Of a DNA stretch of 64,000 bases, positions 1 to 8,178 are shown one piece after another (positions within the stretch are counted from its first letter, which is position 1; every line of letters begins with the position of its first letter). Location: the NCBI GenBank assembly GCA_020441605.1, contig JAGRLX010000127.1, positions 17,556-81,555 on the forward strand, read 5' to 3'. The notes under the pieces were generated by a model. The model was not told the origin of the DNA, made no database searches, and worked only from the letters and a program-made list of their open reading frames with translations. Position numbers and translations under genes: made by a program. This DNA comes from Alphaproteobacteria bacterium. GTDB taxonomy: Bacteria > Pseudomonadota > Alphaproteobacteria > Rhizobiales > Aestuariivirgaceae.

Positions 1-312
1 AATGGCTTTCTGGAAGGCTCCCTGGCCAGTCGATACCAGGATCGTCGAGCCGATCAGTCCACCGGCCGCGGCCAGAAGAAGCCTGAGACCGAGATGTTGG
101 CGCACCGCCCTGAGCTGGTGGCGATAGACGATGGAACCCACGACATTTGCCGGCAGCAGAGCCACAAAATTGGAAGCATTGGCCTCGATCTCGGTCATGC
201 CGGTCGCGACGAGCAACGGGAAAGTCATAAAGCCGGCGCCACCGGCCATGACATTGATGAAGCCGGCCAGAATGCCACCCGCGAACAGTAAGGCGATGTC
301 GAGGAATTCCAT
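1..312 (-). CDS. TauE/SafE family sulfite exporter-like permease (3' part outside window)
   Basis: Only the N-terminal 104 codons lie in the window; the reading frame is open at base 1. The start is the ATG whose complement is at 310-312. The protein begins MEFLDIALLFAGG and continues with a Gly-rich segment GGAGFMTFPLL at about residues 23-33, typical of the first helix pair of the TauE/SafE (DUF81) family of inner-membrane anion exporters. A second hydrophobic stretch, LLLAAAGGLIGSTIL, follows at about 79-93. Substrates in this family range from sulfite to organosulfonates and cannot be read from this fragment. It diverges from the methyltransferase-like gene at 427, with about 114 bp between. 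Confidence 0.75.
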   Translation of the reverse strand, partial: MEFLDIALLFAGGILAGFINVMAGGAGFMTFPLLVATGMTEIEANASNFVALLPANVVGSIVYRHQLRAVRQHLGLRLLLAAAGGLIGSTILVSTGQGAFQKAI

Positions 313-426
313 AGCCGCGCCCCCGCGGGTTCCTTACCCGCAGGAACCACCCGATCACAATGCGCCGGATTGCATGGATGCCCTTCGGGCATATTCCGGC
401 GCGCGGTTCCGTGCTAGAAGCGGGCC

Positions 427-951
427 ATGTGGATAAATATCGCCATTCTCTCGCTGGTCACGGTCCAGCGGATCATCGAATTCTACATCGCCGCGCGAAA
501 TACGCGAAAAATGACCGAGCGGGGCGGCTTCGCCGTCGGCATCAACCTCCAACCGCTGATGATTGCGCTCCAGGCCCTATGGCTGGCCGGGCTCTGGTAC
601 TGGGCCTTCCGTCTCGAGGTCAGCTGGCCCTGGCTCTTTGCCTATCTGGTGCTGGAAGCGGCAAGGGGCTGGATCGTGGCGGCACTCGGCAGCCGCTGGA
701 CGGCACGCATCATCGTCGTGCCCGGCGAGGGCTTCGAGGACATTAGACCTTTCAACACATTCCGCGAGCCGAATTACCTCATCATCGGCCTGGAGATGTT
801 CATATTGCCGATGGTTTTCGGCCTGTGGTGGTATGGCGCGATATTCGCTGCGCTCTACGCCGCCCTGGTCTACTGGCGCGTGATGTCGGAAAACGAGGCG
901 CTCAAGCCCTTGCGGGAACCACCTCAGCCACCGGACGAACCCTTGGCGTAA
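427..951 (+). CDS. isoprenylcysteine carboxyl methyltransferase (ICMT)-like membrane protein
   Basis: A 174-residue, very hydrophobic protein with about four to five membrane segments (roughly residues 1-20, 42-62, 64-88, 115-150). The C-terminal motif RExNYLIIGLE (about 112-122) is the ICMT signature of this small family, where a conserved region binds S-adenosylmethionine and methylates a carboxyl group at the membrane. Bacteria lack prenylated CAAX proteins, and many bacterial relatives lie beside type III polyketide synthases, but no such gene is next to this one, so the substrate is unknown. The 3' end overlaps the convergent copper chaperone by 28 bp. No strong ribosome-binding site precedes the ATG. 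Confidence 0.7.
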   Translation: MWINIAILSLVTVQRIIEFYIAARNTRKMTERGGFAVGINLQPLMIALQALWLAGLWYWAFRLEVSWPWLFAYLVLEAARGWIVAALGSRWTARIIVVPGEGFEDIRPFNTFREPNYLIIGLEMFILPMVFGLWWYGAIFAALYAALVYWRVMSENEALKPLREPPQPPDEPLA

Positions 952-1415
952 TCATTCCCGCCGGCCAGGGATGGCCCGACCGGGACCCGGACGAGAACAT
1001 CGCCCGCCCTTTCGAAAGTCAACGTCAGATCGATGATCTCGCCTTCCAGAAGCGGAGCTTTCAGGCCCATCAGCATGACATGCAATCCACCGGGGACCAT
1101 TTCGATGGTGCCGCCAGGTGGCAATTCGACAATACCAGCCTCTTCCATCCGCATGATGTCGCCATCCATGCGCGTGCCATGCAAGGCCGCCGATGCGGCA
1201 ACCAGCGTCGACACCGAGAGAAGCCTGTCCGCAGCTGCTCCCTGGTTGACGATCGTCAGGTAGGCGACGCCCGATTTCGCCAGCGACGAGATCGAGGCGC
1301 GGGCCACGGCCGACGACACCAAGACATCGCTGGCCTTCACCGAAGGGGCCGAGGCAAGGACAGCTCCGAGGGTCAGAGACAGGGCCGCCAGCAGTTCAAT
1401 CGCGAATCTTGACAT
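924..1415 (-). CDS. periplasmic copper chaperone PCu(A)C
   Basis: A 163-residue secreted protein of the PCu(A)C family, which delivers Cu(I) in the periplasm, classically to the CuA site of cytochrome c oxidase. It begins MSRFAIELL, with a Sec-type signal peptide ending near residue 28 (VKAS). The copper motif H-x10-M-x21-H-x-M is fully present: H79, M90, H112 and M114. The frame stays open upstream to 2000, but that part is antisense to nothing conserved and the signal peptide sets the start at 1415. It lies downstream of the AbgB-like gene after a 224-bp gap, so it may have its own promoter. Length and motif match the family well. Confidence 0.88.
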   Translation of the reverse strand: MSRFAIELLAALSLTLGAVLASAPSVKASDVLVSSAVARASISSLAKSGVAYLTIVNQGAAADRLLSVSTLVAASAALHGTRMDGDIMRMEEAGIVELPPGGTIEMVPGGLHVMLMGLKAPLLEGEIIDLTLTFERAGDVLVRVPVGPSLAGGNDYAKGSSGG

Positions 1416-1639
1416 CGGACCAGACTGGCACGCGATCTTGGCCGTCCTGTGTCGGTCTGGCGGCGGGACCGAGTCGTGCCACAGGGTCCTCCCGACCCCA
1501 GATCGGCCGGTGGGTGAGAATGCAGCGGCATGGCGCGGGAGCCACCGGCAACACGGCTGATACCCGGAAACCCCTTCCAAGGCTTTGCAACTCCGACATC
1601 CCTTTTCGCAAGAGGCCGTCGGCTTGCGAGCCCGCCAGT

Positions 1640-3235
1640 CTACCGTTCCATGGCCCGATCCACAACGGTCGCCGGAATCCACCAACTCCGCCCGCGCGGC
1701 GTTTCGACATATTCCGGCCAGGGAAAATCGACAGGCGGAGCGTAGTCGCACCAGGGGTCCGCATCTGCCGACGCGGCACGGCGATCGGCGAATTCCTGTT
1801 TGGCCCTCGCCAGCGCGGCAGGATCGGTCATGAGATCCAGCATGGTGCCTGCAATGGTCCGGGCTGCCGTCTCGACGGTGGGATCGATACAGGCCGGGAT
1901 ACCGCCCAAGGCGTTGAGAGCCCATTCGGGATAGGCGAAACCCGGCGGTGCCTTGAGGACGGCCCGACCGACGTAGAACCGGGCCGTCGGCGCAAACCAT
2001 GTCATGTCGGTGTAGTCATCCGATGTGTAGTGGGTCTGCCAGGCCGGAATCTGGGTGCGCACCCGCCGTTCGGCCTCCTGCGGCGGAATGAGCTTACCAA
2101 GCTCATCGGCAAATGGCTCGGCCATGGGCTGCAGTCCCAGTTCGGCCTGTAAAGCCTGGGCCTTGGCCACGGCTTCGGCGCCATAGCGGGGCGCCCCGGC
2201 AAGTTCAAGATTGCGATAGGTAATCTCGGCCATGGCGTGGTTGGCCAGCCCCGGCTTGGACTTGGACACCCAGTGACGCCTGACGCTGCAGTGGCTCGCG
2301 GCGGCAGCCGCTTCTGCGGTCCGGTCGAGAACGGCGAGGATATTGTCCAGCATCACCACATCCGGCGCACGCGCCGCATACATGATCATGGCCATCTGGG
2401 CCGCGAGATTGTCGGCGGTCGCCTGACCGCTCGCGAGAATCGTCTCGTTGAGGGTCCAGGTGCCGCTGTGGGGTAGCATGTGGTCACGCATCATCTTCGA
2501 GAGGGAGTACATGGCGACCACGGCATCGTTGGCGCCGGGCGCGCGAGCGAGAGTGTGGGCGGCCGGAATCGGATTGCCGGTTACAGCCGGAGATGCATGT
2601 TTGAGCCAGGTTTCCGGGGCTTCGCAGAGAAACTCGTAGACCACCCCGTAATAGGGGCCGCAATGGGTGTCCCACCGTGCCGTATTGCAATAGGGCAGCA
2701 TGTAGAAAGGATGAAACGATATGATGGCATCAAGCCCATCATAATAGCCCCTCGCCGCGTGGATCGGTTTGGACCCGCGGACCTTTTCCGCCGGTTCACC
2801 CATGAACCGAATGGTGCCCTTTATGCCATGGCGGTCCATGGCGGCCTTGGCCGCGAGGGCACCGACCAGGGAGCCCATGCCGAGCGCCGAATGTGGGTCC
2901 GTATGGCCACCCGCGAAGCGCGACAACCCCTTGCGGGGCGCCCGGTAAGTATCCGCAATCTGGCAATTGCCAGGCACCGCATCGTACTCGGCATAGGCCA
3001 TCACGACCGGACCTTCACCGTTGGACCAGGTGGCGGAGAAGGCCGTCGGCATTCCGCCGGAACCACGTTCGACGGTGAAGCCTTCTGTCGTCAGTCTCTC
3101 GACATACCAGGCACTGGAGCGGTACTCGCGCCAGGCGGTTTCGGCCAGGTCCCAGATATGGGCGTTCCATGCCGACCATTCGGGCTGCATGCGCCCGATC
3201 CAGTCAAAGGCTGTCGTCTTGGCATTGGCTGTCAT
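1640..3235 (-). CDS. M20-like amidohydrolase, AbgB (aminobenzoyl-glutamate utilization) family
   Basis: A 531-residue cytoplasmic protein of the AbgB-type branch of M20 metallohydrolases, which cleave amide bonds of N-acylated amino acids such as p-aminobenzoyl-glutamate. Visible motifs are EYDAVPG at 83-89, GGHTDPHSALG at 109-119, GEPAEK at 146-151 and SFHP at 173-176. Compared with the usual HxCxH and GTPAEE motifs, the cysteine is an aspartate (D113) and the second glutamate is a lysine (K151), so the metal site is not canonical. The start overlaps the end of the MocR regulator by 32 bp, with GAGG about 10 bases upstream, pointing to translational coupling. Its substrate is not evident. 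Confidence 0.78.
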   Translation of the reverse strand: MTANAKTTAFDWIGRMQPEWSAWNAHIWDLAETAWREYRSSAWYVERLTTEGFTVERGSGGMPTAFSATWSNGEGPVVMAYAEYDAVPGNCQIADTYRAPRKGLSRFAGGHTDPHSALGMGSLVGALAAKAAMDRHGIKGTIRFMGEPAEKVRGSKPIHAARGYYDGLDAIISFHPFYMLPYCNTARWDTHCGPYYGVVYEFLCEAPETWLKHASPAVTGNPIPAAHTLARAPGANDAVVAMYSLSKMMRDHMLPHSGTWTLNETILASGQATADNLAAQMAMIMYAARAPDVVMLDNILAVLDRTAEAAAAASHCSVRRHWVSKSKPGLANHAMAEITYRNLELAGAPRYGAEAVAKAQALQAELGLQPMAEPFADELGKLIPPQEAERRVRTQIPAWQTHYTSDDYTDMTWFAPTARFYVGRAVLKAPPGFAYPEWALNALGGIPACIDPTVETAARTIAGTMLDLMTDPAALARAKQEFADRRAASADADPWCDYAPPVDFPWPEYVETPRGRSWWIPATVVDRAMER

Positions 3236-4661
3236 TCATGACCTCGATCAGTTTGCGGGCGGCATATTTCAGGTCTTCCGGGCTGAAACCTGCGAAGCTC
3301 AGCAGCAGGCCCTGGCTCTTTCTGCGTCCGGCATAGTGGCTGGACAGAGACTGCGTTTCGATTCCATGGGCAGCGAGATGGGAGACCCAGTGCTCGTCGT
3401 TTTCGGCGGCGGACAATCGTAGAAGCAGCATGAGCCCGGCCGGTGACGCATCGAGCGTGAACAACTTCCCGTCTGACGGTTCGAGGGCGGCAATCAGCGT
3501 TTGGCGTCGCGCTGCGTAGATCCGGCGCATACGGCGGATGTGAATGGCGAAGCTGCCTGAGGCCATGAACTCGGCCAGCGCCGGCTGTGCGACAAGCGAG
3601 GGTGGCGCACCGTGGTTGAAGCGCTCTTCGCGGAAGCGATGGAGCAGCCGCTTGGGCACGACAATGTAGCCCAGACGCACAATGGGCGAGAACACCTTCG
3701 AAAAACTGCCGGAATAGATGACGCTGGCTCGCTGATCCAGGCTCATCAGGGCAGGCAGCGGGCGGCCGACATAACGATACTCGCTGTCGTAATCGTCCTC
3801 AATGATCATGGCGCCAACCTCGGCTGCCCAGTCGAGCAGTTCCAGGCGGCGGGCAAGCGGCATGGTCACACCGGTTGGATACTGCCGCGTCGGCGTGACG
3901 AATGCCGCCTTCGCATCAGCGGCCCGTTCGCGGCCCCGGGCAACGACCAGACCCTCCGCGTCGACCGGAACCGGTGTCACCGCCACACCGCCGAGGCTGA
4001 AGACCCGCCGGGCCGTGGGGTAACCGGGTTCCTCGATCCATACCCGGTCGCCTTGCGAGAAGATTGCCCGGCCAATGAGATCGAAAGCGTCGAGTCCTCC
4101 GGCCGTCACGACCACCTGCTCCGGTTCGCAGGAGATGCCCCGCCACTCATAGAGATGCCGGGCAATGGCGGCGCGCAGCGGCATCCATCCGAAGGGGTCG
4201 TTGTGTTCCAATAGCGTGATGGGCGGATTGCGCCAGAAACGCCCTAGCAGCCGTCCCCAGTTGTCATGCGGGAAGTTCTCCCAGTCCACCAATCCCGAAC
4301 GGAATGGCCGCGCCGGTTCGCGCCGCGCCTGGTCAGGCTGTAGCCTCGGCTTGCCGTGCCGTGCCGTGGTGGCCGTCAGCAGAGTCTCTGGCAATTCTGC
4401 GGCTACACGCGTTCCGGATCCGGAGCGCGTCTCCAGATAGCCTTCGCCCAACAGTTGCTCGTAAGCTTCGACAACCGTGGCCCGCGCGACATCAAGTTCC
4501 TCGGCGAGGGCCCGTGTCGACGGAAGCTTGGCCTGCGGCTTTAACCGCCCACTCAGCACGAGGGCGCGAATCTGCCTCGCGATCTGGGATTGGAGGGGCT
4601 CGCGATCGGCCCTGTCTATGCCGATTTCGCTGGCCGACGTTCCCAAAAGTGGTCTGCTCAT
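3204..4661 (-). CDS. MocR/PdxR-family transcriptional regulator (GntR HTH plus aminotransferase-like domain)
   Basis: A 485-residue protein with an N-terminal winged helix (about 20-88, including LPSTRALAEELDVARATV) fused to a fold-type I aminotransferase-like domain (about 115-480). The PLP lysine is K322 in SGSFSK, and EDDYDSEYR at 288-296 is typical of MocR proteins. Such proteins sense PLP or an amino-donor ligand and act as activators or repressors, often of vitamin B6 or amino-acid genes. It faces the split-barrel gene at 4732, and a perfect 8-bp inverted repeat lies between them. The downstream AbgB-like gene overlaps its 3' end, so both are probably co-transcribed. Confidence 0.9.
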   Translation of the reverse strand: MSRPLLGTSASEIGIDRADREPLQSQIARQIRALVLSGRLKPQAKLPSTRALAEELDVARATVVEAYEQLLGEGYLETRSGSGTRVAAELPETLLTATTARHGKPRLQPDQARREPARPFRSGLVDWENFPHDNWGRLLGRFWRNPPITLLEHNDPFGWMPLRAAIARHLYEWRGISCEPEQVVVTAGGLDAFDLIGRAIFSQGDRVWIEEPGYPTARRVFSLGGVAVTPVPVDAEGLVVARGRERAADAKAAFVTPTRQYPTGVTMPLARRLELLDWAAEVGAMIIEDDYDSEYRYVGRPLPALMSLDQRASVIYSGSFSKVFSPIVRLGYIVVPKRLLHRFREERFNHGAPPSLVAQPALAEFMASGSFAIHIRRMRRIYAARRQTLIAALEPSDGKLFTLDASPAGLMLLLRLSAAENDEHWVSHLAAHGIETQSLSSHYAGRRKSQGLLLSFAGFSPEDLKYAARKLIEVMNDSQCQDDSL

Positions 4662-4670
4662 TGTCGCTCA

Positions 4671-4696
4671 ATATGGTCCTTCCAATCAGACCATAT
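4671..4696. promoter_or_regulatory. palindrome between mocR-type regulator and split-barrel gene, probable operator
   Basis: The sequence reads ATATGGTC, a 10-base spacer, then GACCATAT: perfect 8-bp arms inside the 70-bp divergent intergenic region, ending 35 bp before the ATG at 4732 and starting 10 bp from the regulator's start codon. MocR proteins commonly bind repeats containing ATGGTC/GACCAT-like half sites between themselves and their divergent target. Role inferred from position and symmetry. Confidence 0.65.
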
Positions 4697-4731
4697 CGCG
4701 GCCATTGAAAGCTGGCAATCGGGAGATCGAC

Positions 4732-5382
4732 ATGAATCAGGCACCAAGCGCGCGGACCCGTATCAAGCGCCTCAACAAGCGGGCCAAGTATGATGCGGAA
4801 ACGGTGCATGCCATACTGGATGCGATGCCGATCTGTTCAGTGGGCTATGTCTTCGATGGCTCGCCTTATGTCACGCCGACCCTGCAGTGGCGCGAGGGTG
4901 ATCATATCTATTGGCACGGCTCATCGGCGAGCCGCATGCTCGAGGCGTGTGAAGATGCGGAAGTCTGCGTGACCGTCAGCATCATCGATGGCTTCGTGAT
5001 GGCAAGGTCGGCGTTCAATCATTCCTGCAATTATCGGTCGGTCATGGTTTTCGGCCGGGCTCGCAAGGTCTCCGATCCAGCGGAAAAAGAACAGCGGCTA
5101 CGCCATTTCACCAACCGACTTTGGCCCGGCCGGTGGGATACGCTGCGCCCGGCCACACCCCAGGAACTGAAGGCAACCAGCGTCCTGTCGTTGCAGCTGA
5201 ACGAGACTTCGGCGAAGGTACGAACCGGCCCGCCCGGCGATGACGAAGAAGATTACGCGCTGCCGCTCTGGGCCGGGGTCATCCCGGTCAGCATGCAGGT
5301 TCATCCGCCCGTCGATGATCCGCGGCTAATTGCCGGCCTTGCAGCGCCCGGCCATGTGCGGAATTTCAAGATCGGGGAATGA
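4732..5382 (+). CDS. pyridoxamine 5'-phosphate oxidase-like FMN split-barrel protein (Pyridox_ox_2 type)
   Basis: A 216-residue cytoplasmic protein of the NimA/Pyridox_ox_2 branch of the FMN-binding split-barrel superfamily. The N-terminal part resembles that branch: RIKRLNKRAKYDAETV, then SVGYVFDGSPYVTPTLQWREGDHIYWHGS at about 38-66. Relatives include 5-nitroimidazole reductases and PNPOx-like enzymes; a true pyridoxine oxidase role is not shown. The ATG at 4732 is chosen because GGGAG lies 6 bases upstream and the longer frame runs into the divergent regulator. Pairing with a MocR-type regulator across a palindrome suggests PLP- or amine-responsive control. Confidence 0.82.
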   Translation: MNQAPSARTRIKRLNKRAKYDAETVHAILDAMPICSVGYVFDGSPYVTPTLQWREGDHIYWHGSSASRMLEACEDAEVCVTVSIIDGFVMARSAFNHSCNYRSVMVFGRARKVSDPAEKEQRLRHFTNRLWPGRWDTLRPATPQELKATSVLSLQLNETSAKVRTGPPGDDEEDYALPLWAGVIPVSMQVHPPVDDPRLIAGLAAPGHVRNFKIGE

Positions 5383-5496
5383 TGGCGATGCCCTGAAACG
5401 TTCAAGCGCAAGTCATCCCCCGGCGTCAGGTTGACCGTTACGTTTCTTGCGGTAAAGTTGTCGGCTTCGGGGCAAGCGCAACCGAACGGGGGTAAA

Positions 5497-5997
5497 ATGA
5501 CGGATTATGTCTCGATCGGGTCGAATGGCCCAGGAAATGCATTACTTGAATCGGCTCGCCAGCTGCTGGAGCGCCTGTCTCGCCCGGCGCGGGATGTGAG
5601 ATTCCTTCGCACCGAGGAGCGCCGCCTCGCCATCACCGTGCTACTTGCGGCTCTGGTGCCCGCCGATCGCAAAATCCGCGACGTTGAAATCGATCGCCTC
5701 ATCAAGATTTCCGTCGAACAATATAAGGTTCCCACGCCGGCTGTAAACATCATCTGCAACATTGCGCAGGCCAAGTCCTTTGCCTCGGCAGAACTGGAAA
5801 GTTATGCCGCCCTCGTACCCGAAATCCTGAACATTGAGGACCGGTGCATTCTGATCGGGATGCTCTGGGAAATCGCCCTCTGCGACAAGGAGCTTCATAT
5901 CCTCGAAGAGGAGGCGATTCATGTGATTGCCAAGAAGATGGGCGTCCCGCACAAGAAGACCCTCGAACAGCACGCCCGAGCCGCAAGCCGCACCTGA
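5497..5997 (+). CDS. TerB-like (tellurite resistance TerB domain) protein
   Basis: A 166-residue soluble, mostly helical protein. From about residue 35 the sequence RLAITVLLAALVPADRKIRDVEIDRLIK matches the TerB pattern of helices with acidic residues (metal-binding fold), and a second unit, ALCDKELHILEEEAIHVIAKKMGV at about 132-155, repeats it. TerB-like proteins are associated with stress or membrane complexes; tellurite resistance itself is not implied, as no other ter gene is present. The ATG at 5497 is favoured over the upstream start at 5431 because CGGGGGT lies just before it. It converges on the K+ channel gene with 3 bp between the stops. Confidence 0.72.
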   Translation: MTDYVSIGSNGPGNALLESARQLLERLSRPARDVRFLRTEERRLAITVLLAALVPADRKIRDVEIDRLIKISVEQYKVPTPAVNIICNIAQAKSFASAELESYAALVPEILNIEDRCILIGMLWEIALCDKELHILEEEAIHVIAKKMGVPHKKTLEQHARAASRT

Positions 5998-6000
5998 TGT

Positions 6001-6411
6001 TCAGGCCGTACGCCGCACCAGTTCGACCATGTAGGCGGTGGACCATCCAAAACAGAGAAAGCCATTGGCAGCCGTCAGACCGGACAGCAATCGCCAATTT
6101 GGTTCGAGAATAATGTCGCCATAGCCCACGGTAGTATAGCTCGCGACAGCGAAATAGAGCGCCGGCTCCAGCGCCGCGAAGGCCCCGGCCACAATGAACA
6201 CGATTGCCCAGATCCAGACGCTGATCGTGTGTACCAGCAGAATATAAAGCACGGCCGAAATGATCACGCCTGTATTGGCGAAGCGATGCAGCCAGCGCCG
6301 CTCGAAACGAATGAGATCCTCAATGCGGTTCGACAAGAAGCTGAACATTTCGGCTTGAATCGCCACAATGACAGCGATGACGAGCGAGCCGACCACAAGT
6401 TGGAGGATCAC
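6001..6411 (-). CDS. small potassium channel family membrane protein
   Basis: A 136-residue inner-membrane protein with a canonical K+ selectivity filter TTVGYGD at about 93-99, preceded by a pore helix (EPALYFAVASY). Hydrophobic segments lie at about 3-19, 48-64, 66-80 and 102-125, so it has one more N-terminal helix than a minimal two-helix channel. There is no cytoplasmic RCK domain. I chose the GTG at 6411 because it overlaps the upstream gene's stop as GTGA, a common coupled junction, and because the sequence before it lacks homology. It is the last gene of the run of two peptidases, NTF2-like protein and channel. Confidence 0.8.
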   Translation of the reverse strand: MILQLVVGSLVIAVIVAIQAEMFSFLSNRIEDLIRFERRWLHRFANTGVIISAVLYILLVHTISVWIWAIVFIVAGAFAALEPALYFAVASYTTVGYGDIILEPNWRLLSGLTAANGFLCFGWSTAYMVELVRRTA

Positions 6412-6764
6412 AGGTCGCTTACCTCCACGCGCAAGATGCGGCCAGCATCGTCCAGCGTGATCTTCTCGGTGCCCCGCCTGACATAGGACTGTCCCGTCGA
6501 CTTCGCTGTCGCCTGCAAATGCCATACGCAGCGGACAGCGTCCGGCGCGACTAGCTCGACAACGTCGTCTTGCGCGACCTGGTCGGGGTATTCGGCGAAA
6601 TATCCACTCATCGCATTGATGATGCTCGCCCGTCCACGCAGCACGCCGACACTTGGCGAGTGGTACTCCGCTTCGGGCGAAAGCATGGTTTCTATCTCGC
6701 CAGGATCAAAGGCATTGAGTGCTGCGTGATAGCGGATGACAATCGCTACGGGGTCAACTGCCAT
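6408..6764 (-). CDS. nuclear transport factor 2 / SnoaL-like domain protein
   Basis: A 118-residue protein with the NTF2-like cone fold pattern: an N-terminal helix (VAIVIRYHAALNAFD), a loop with EAEYHSPSVGVLRGRASI and C-terminal strands ending ILRVEVSDL. The family includes ketosteroid-isomerase-like enzymes and non-catalytic binding domains, so no reaction can be assigned. GGGAGG at the end of the upstream peptidase gene is its ribosome-binding site (4-bp gap), and its stop overlaps the channel start, so all are probably one transcript. Confidence 0.72.
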   Translation of the reverse strand: MAVDPVAIVIRYHAALNAFDPGEIETMLSPEAEYHSPSVGVLRGRASIINAMSGYFAEYPDQVAQDDVVELVAPDAVRCVWHLQATAKSTGQSYVRRGTEKITLDDAGRILRVEVSDL

Positions 6765-6768
6765 GTCG

Positions 6769-8166
6769 TTAGCCTCCCAGTTCGCCGATGATCCTGATCC
6801 AGCTACGGATGCCCCGCTGGAAACTCGAGAGATTGTATTTCTCGTTGGGGCTGTGGATCGCGTCGTCGTTGAGGCCGAACCCCACGAGCACGCTGTCCAT
6901 GCCGAGGATATCCTTAAAAGACCGGCAGATCGGGATCGAACCTCCCGACCCCATGAGCACGGTCTCGCGACCGAACTCGCGCTTGAGCGCCGCTGCGGAC
7001 TTGGCGATCCAGGGGTTGTCTTCAGCGATCTCGGTCGCCGGGCTGCCGCCGCCCCGGCCGGAAAACTCGACTTTGCAGTCTGGCGGGATGCGCTCGCGCA
7101 CGAATTTCTGAAATGCCTTCAGGATACTCGCCGGGTCCTGTTTGCCGACCAGGCGAAAGGTGAACTTGGCATGGGCCCTGGAAGGCAGCACCGTCTTGGT
7201 GCCCGCCCCCGTATAGCCGCCCCAGATGCCATTCACCTCGGCAGTGGGACGAGCCCAAAGCTGTTCCAGCACGCTCTTGCCCTTCTCGCCCGCCGGCACC
7301 GACAATCCCACCTCGCGGAGGAACTTCGCCTCGGAGAATTTCAGCGACTGCCATTGCTTTTTCGTACTGCGGGGCAAGGCTTCGACGCCGTCATAGAAGC
7401 CGGGGATCGTCACCTTTCCATTCTTGTCATGGATGGCCGCGATGACCTTGCTGAGCACCCGGACGGGATTCATCGCCGGTCCACCATAGGTACCCGAATG
7501 GAGGTCGATCCGCGGGCCGGTAATGACGATCTCTTCATGAACCAGGCCGCGCAAGCGGGTCGTGATCGCCGGCGTCCGCGCGTCCCACATGTTGGTATCG
7601 CAGACGAAGGCGACGTCGCAGGCAAGTTCCCTGCGGTTGGCCTTTAGGAAGGGGATCAGCGAGGGCGACCCCGACTCCTCTTCGCCCTCGAGCAGAAAGG
7701 TGGCCTTGATCGGCAAGCTACCGCTCGCCTCTATCCAGGCCCGGGCCGCTTCCACAAAGGTCATGAACTGCCCCTTGTCGTCGGCAGAACCGCGGCCGTG
7801 TATGCGCTCGACGCCGTCTGCATCAGTCTTCAAAACCGGATCGAAAGGGGGCGTCTTCCACAACTCAAGGGGATCGGCGGGCTGAACGTCGTAATGCCCA
7901 TAGAAAAGTATGTGGGGCGTAGCCTTGCCGGCGGTCTTCGGCGTGTAATGGGCGACAACCATGGGTCGTCCAGGCGTCCGCCGCACCGTGGCAGCGAAGC
8001 CGAGCGAGGACAGGTCCTGCACGATCGCGGCGGCGGCACGTTCGCAATCGGAGGCATGGACCGGATCGGTGGATATCGATGGAATGCGGATTAGGGCAAA
8101 GAGTCGCTCGAGACTATCGGCGGAGTTCTTTTCGGCTGCGGCGAGAACGGAATGCAGGTCGGTCAT
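6769..8166 (-). CDS. M20 family dipeptidase (first of tandem pair)
   Basis: A 465-residue zinc peptidase of the M20/ArgE/CPG2 superfamily, closest in pattern to the carnosinase-like dipeptidases. Metal and catalytic residues are in place: GHYDVQP (H91, D93), GSADDKGQ (about D129/D130), EGEEES (E162/E163), CDTNMWD (D190), and a late His in AIHSPNEKYNL. No signal peptide is seen, so it acts in the cytoplasm on imported dipeptides or acylated amino acids. It starts 12 bp after its paralogue (8179-9606), with AGGG in the gap; the two align along their length, so this is a tandem duplication. Confidence 0.88.
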   Translation of the reverse strand: MTDLHSVLAAAEKNSADSLERLFALIRIPSISTDPVHASDCERAAAAIVQDLSSLGFAATVRRTPGRPMVVAHYTPKTAGKATPHILFYGHYDVQPADPLELWKTPPFDPVLKTDADGVERIHGRGSADDKGQFMTFVEAARAWIEASGSLPIKATFLLEGEEESGSPSLIPFLKANRRELACDVAFVCDTNMWDARTPAITTRLRGLVHEEIVITGPRIDLHSGTYGGPAMNPVRVLSKVIAAIHDKNGKVTIPGFYDGVEALPRSTKKQWQSLKFSEAKFLREVGLSVPAGEKGKSVLEQLWARPTAEVNGIWGGYTGAGTKTVLPSRAHAKFTFRLVGKQDPASILKAFQKFVRERIPPDCKVEFSGRGGGSPATEIAEDNPWIAKSAAALKREFGRETVLMGSGGSIPICRSFKDILGMDSVLVGFGLNDDAIHSPNEKYNLSSFQRGIRSWIRIIGELGG

Positions 8167-8178
8167 GCTCAGTGTCCC

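Noticed and set aside
924..2000. 358-codon open frame on the minus strand, upstream extension of the copper chaperone
   Set aside because: The signal peptide and family length put the real start at 1415; the rest lies partly opposite the amidohydrolase gene and has no domain.
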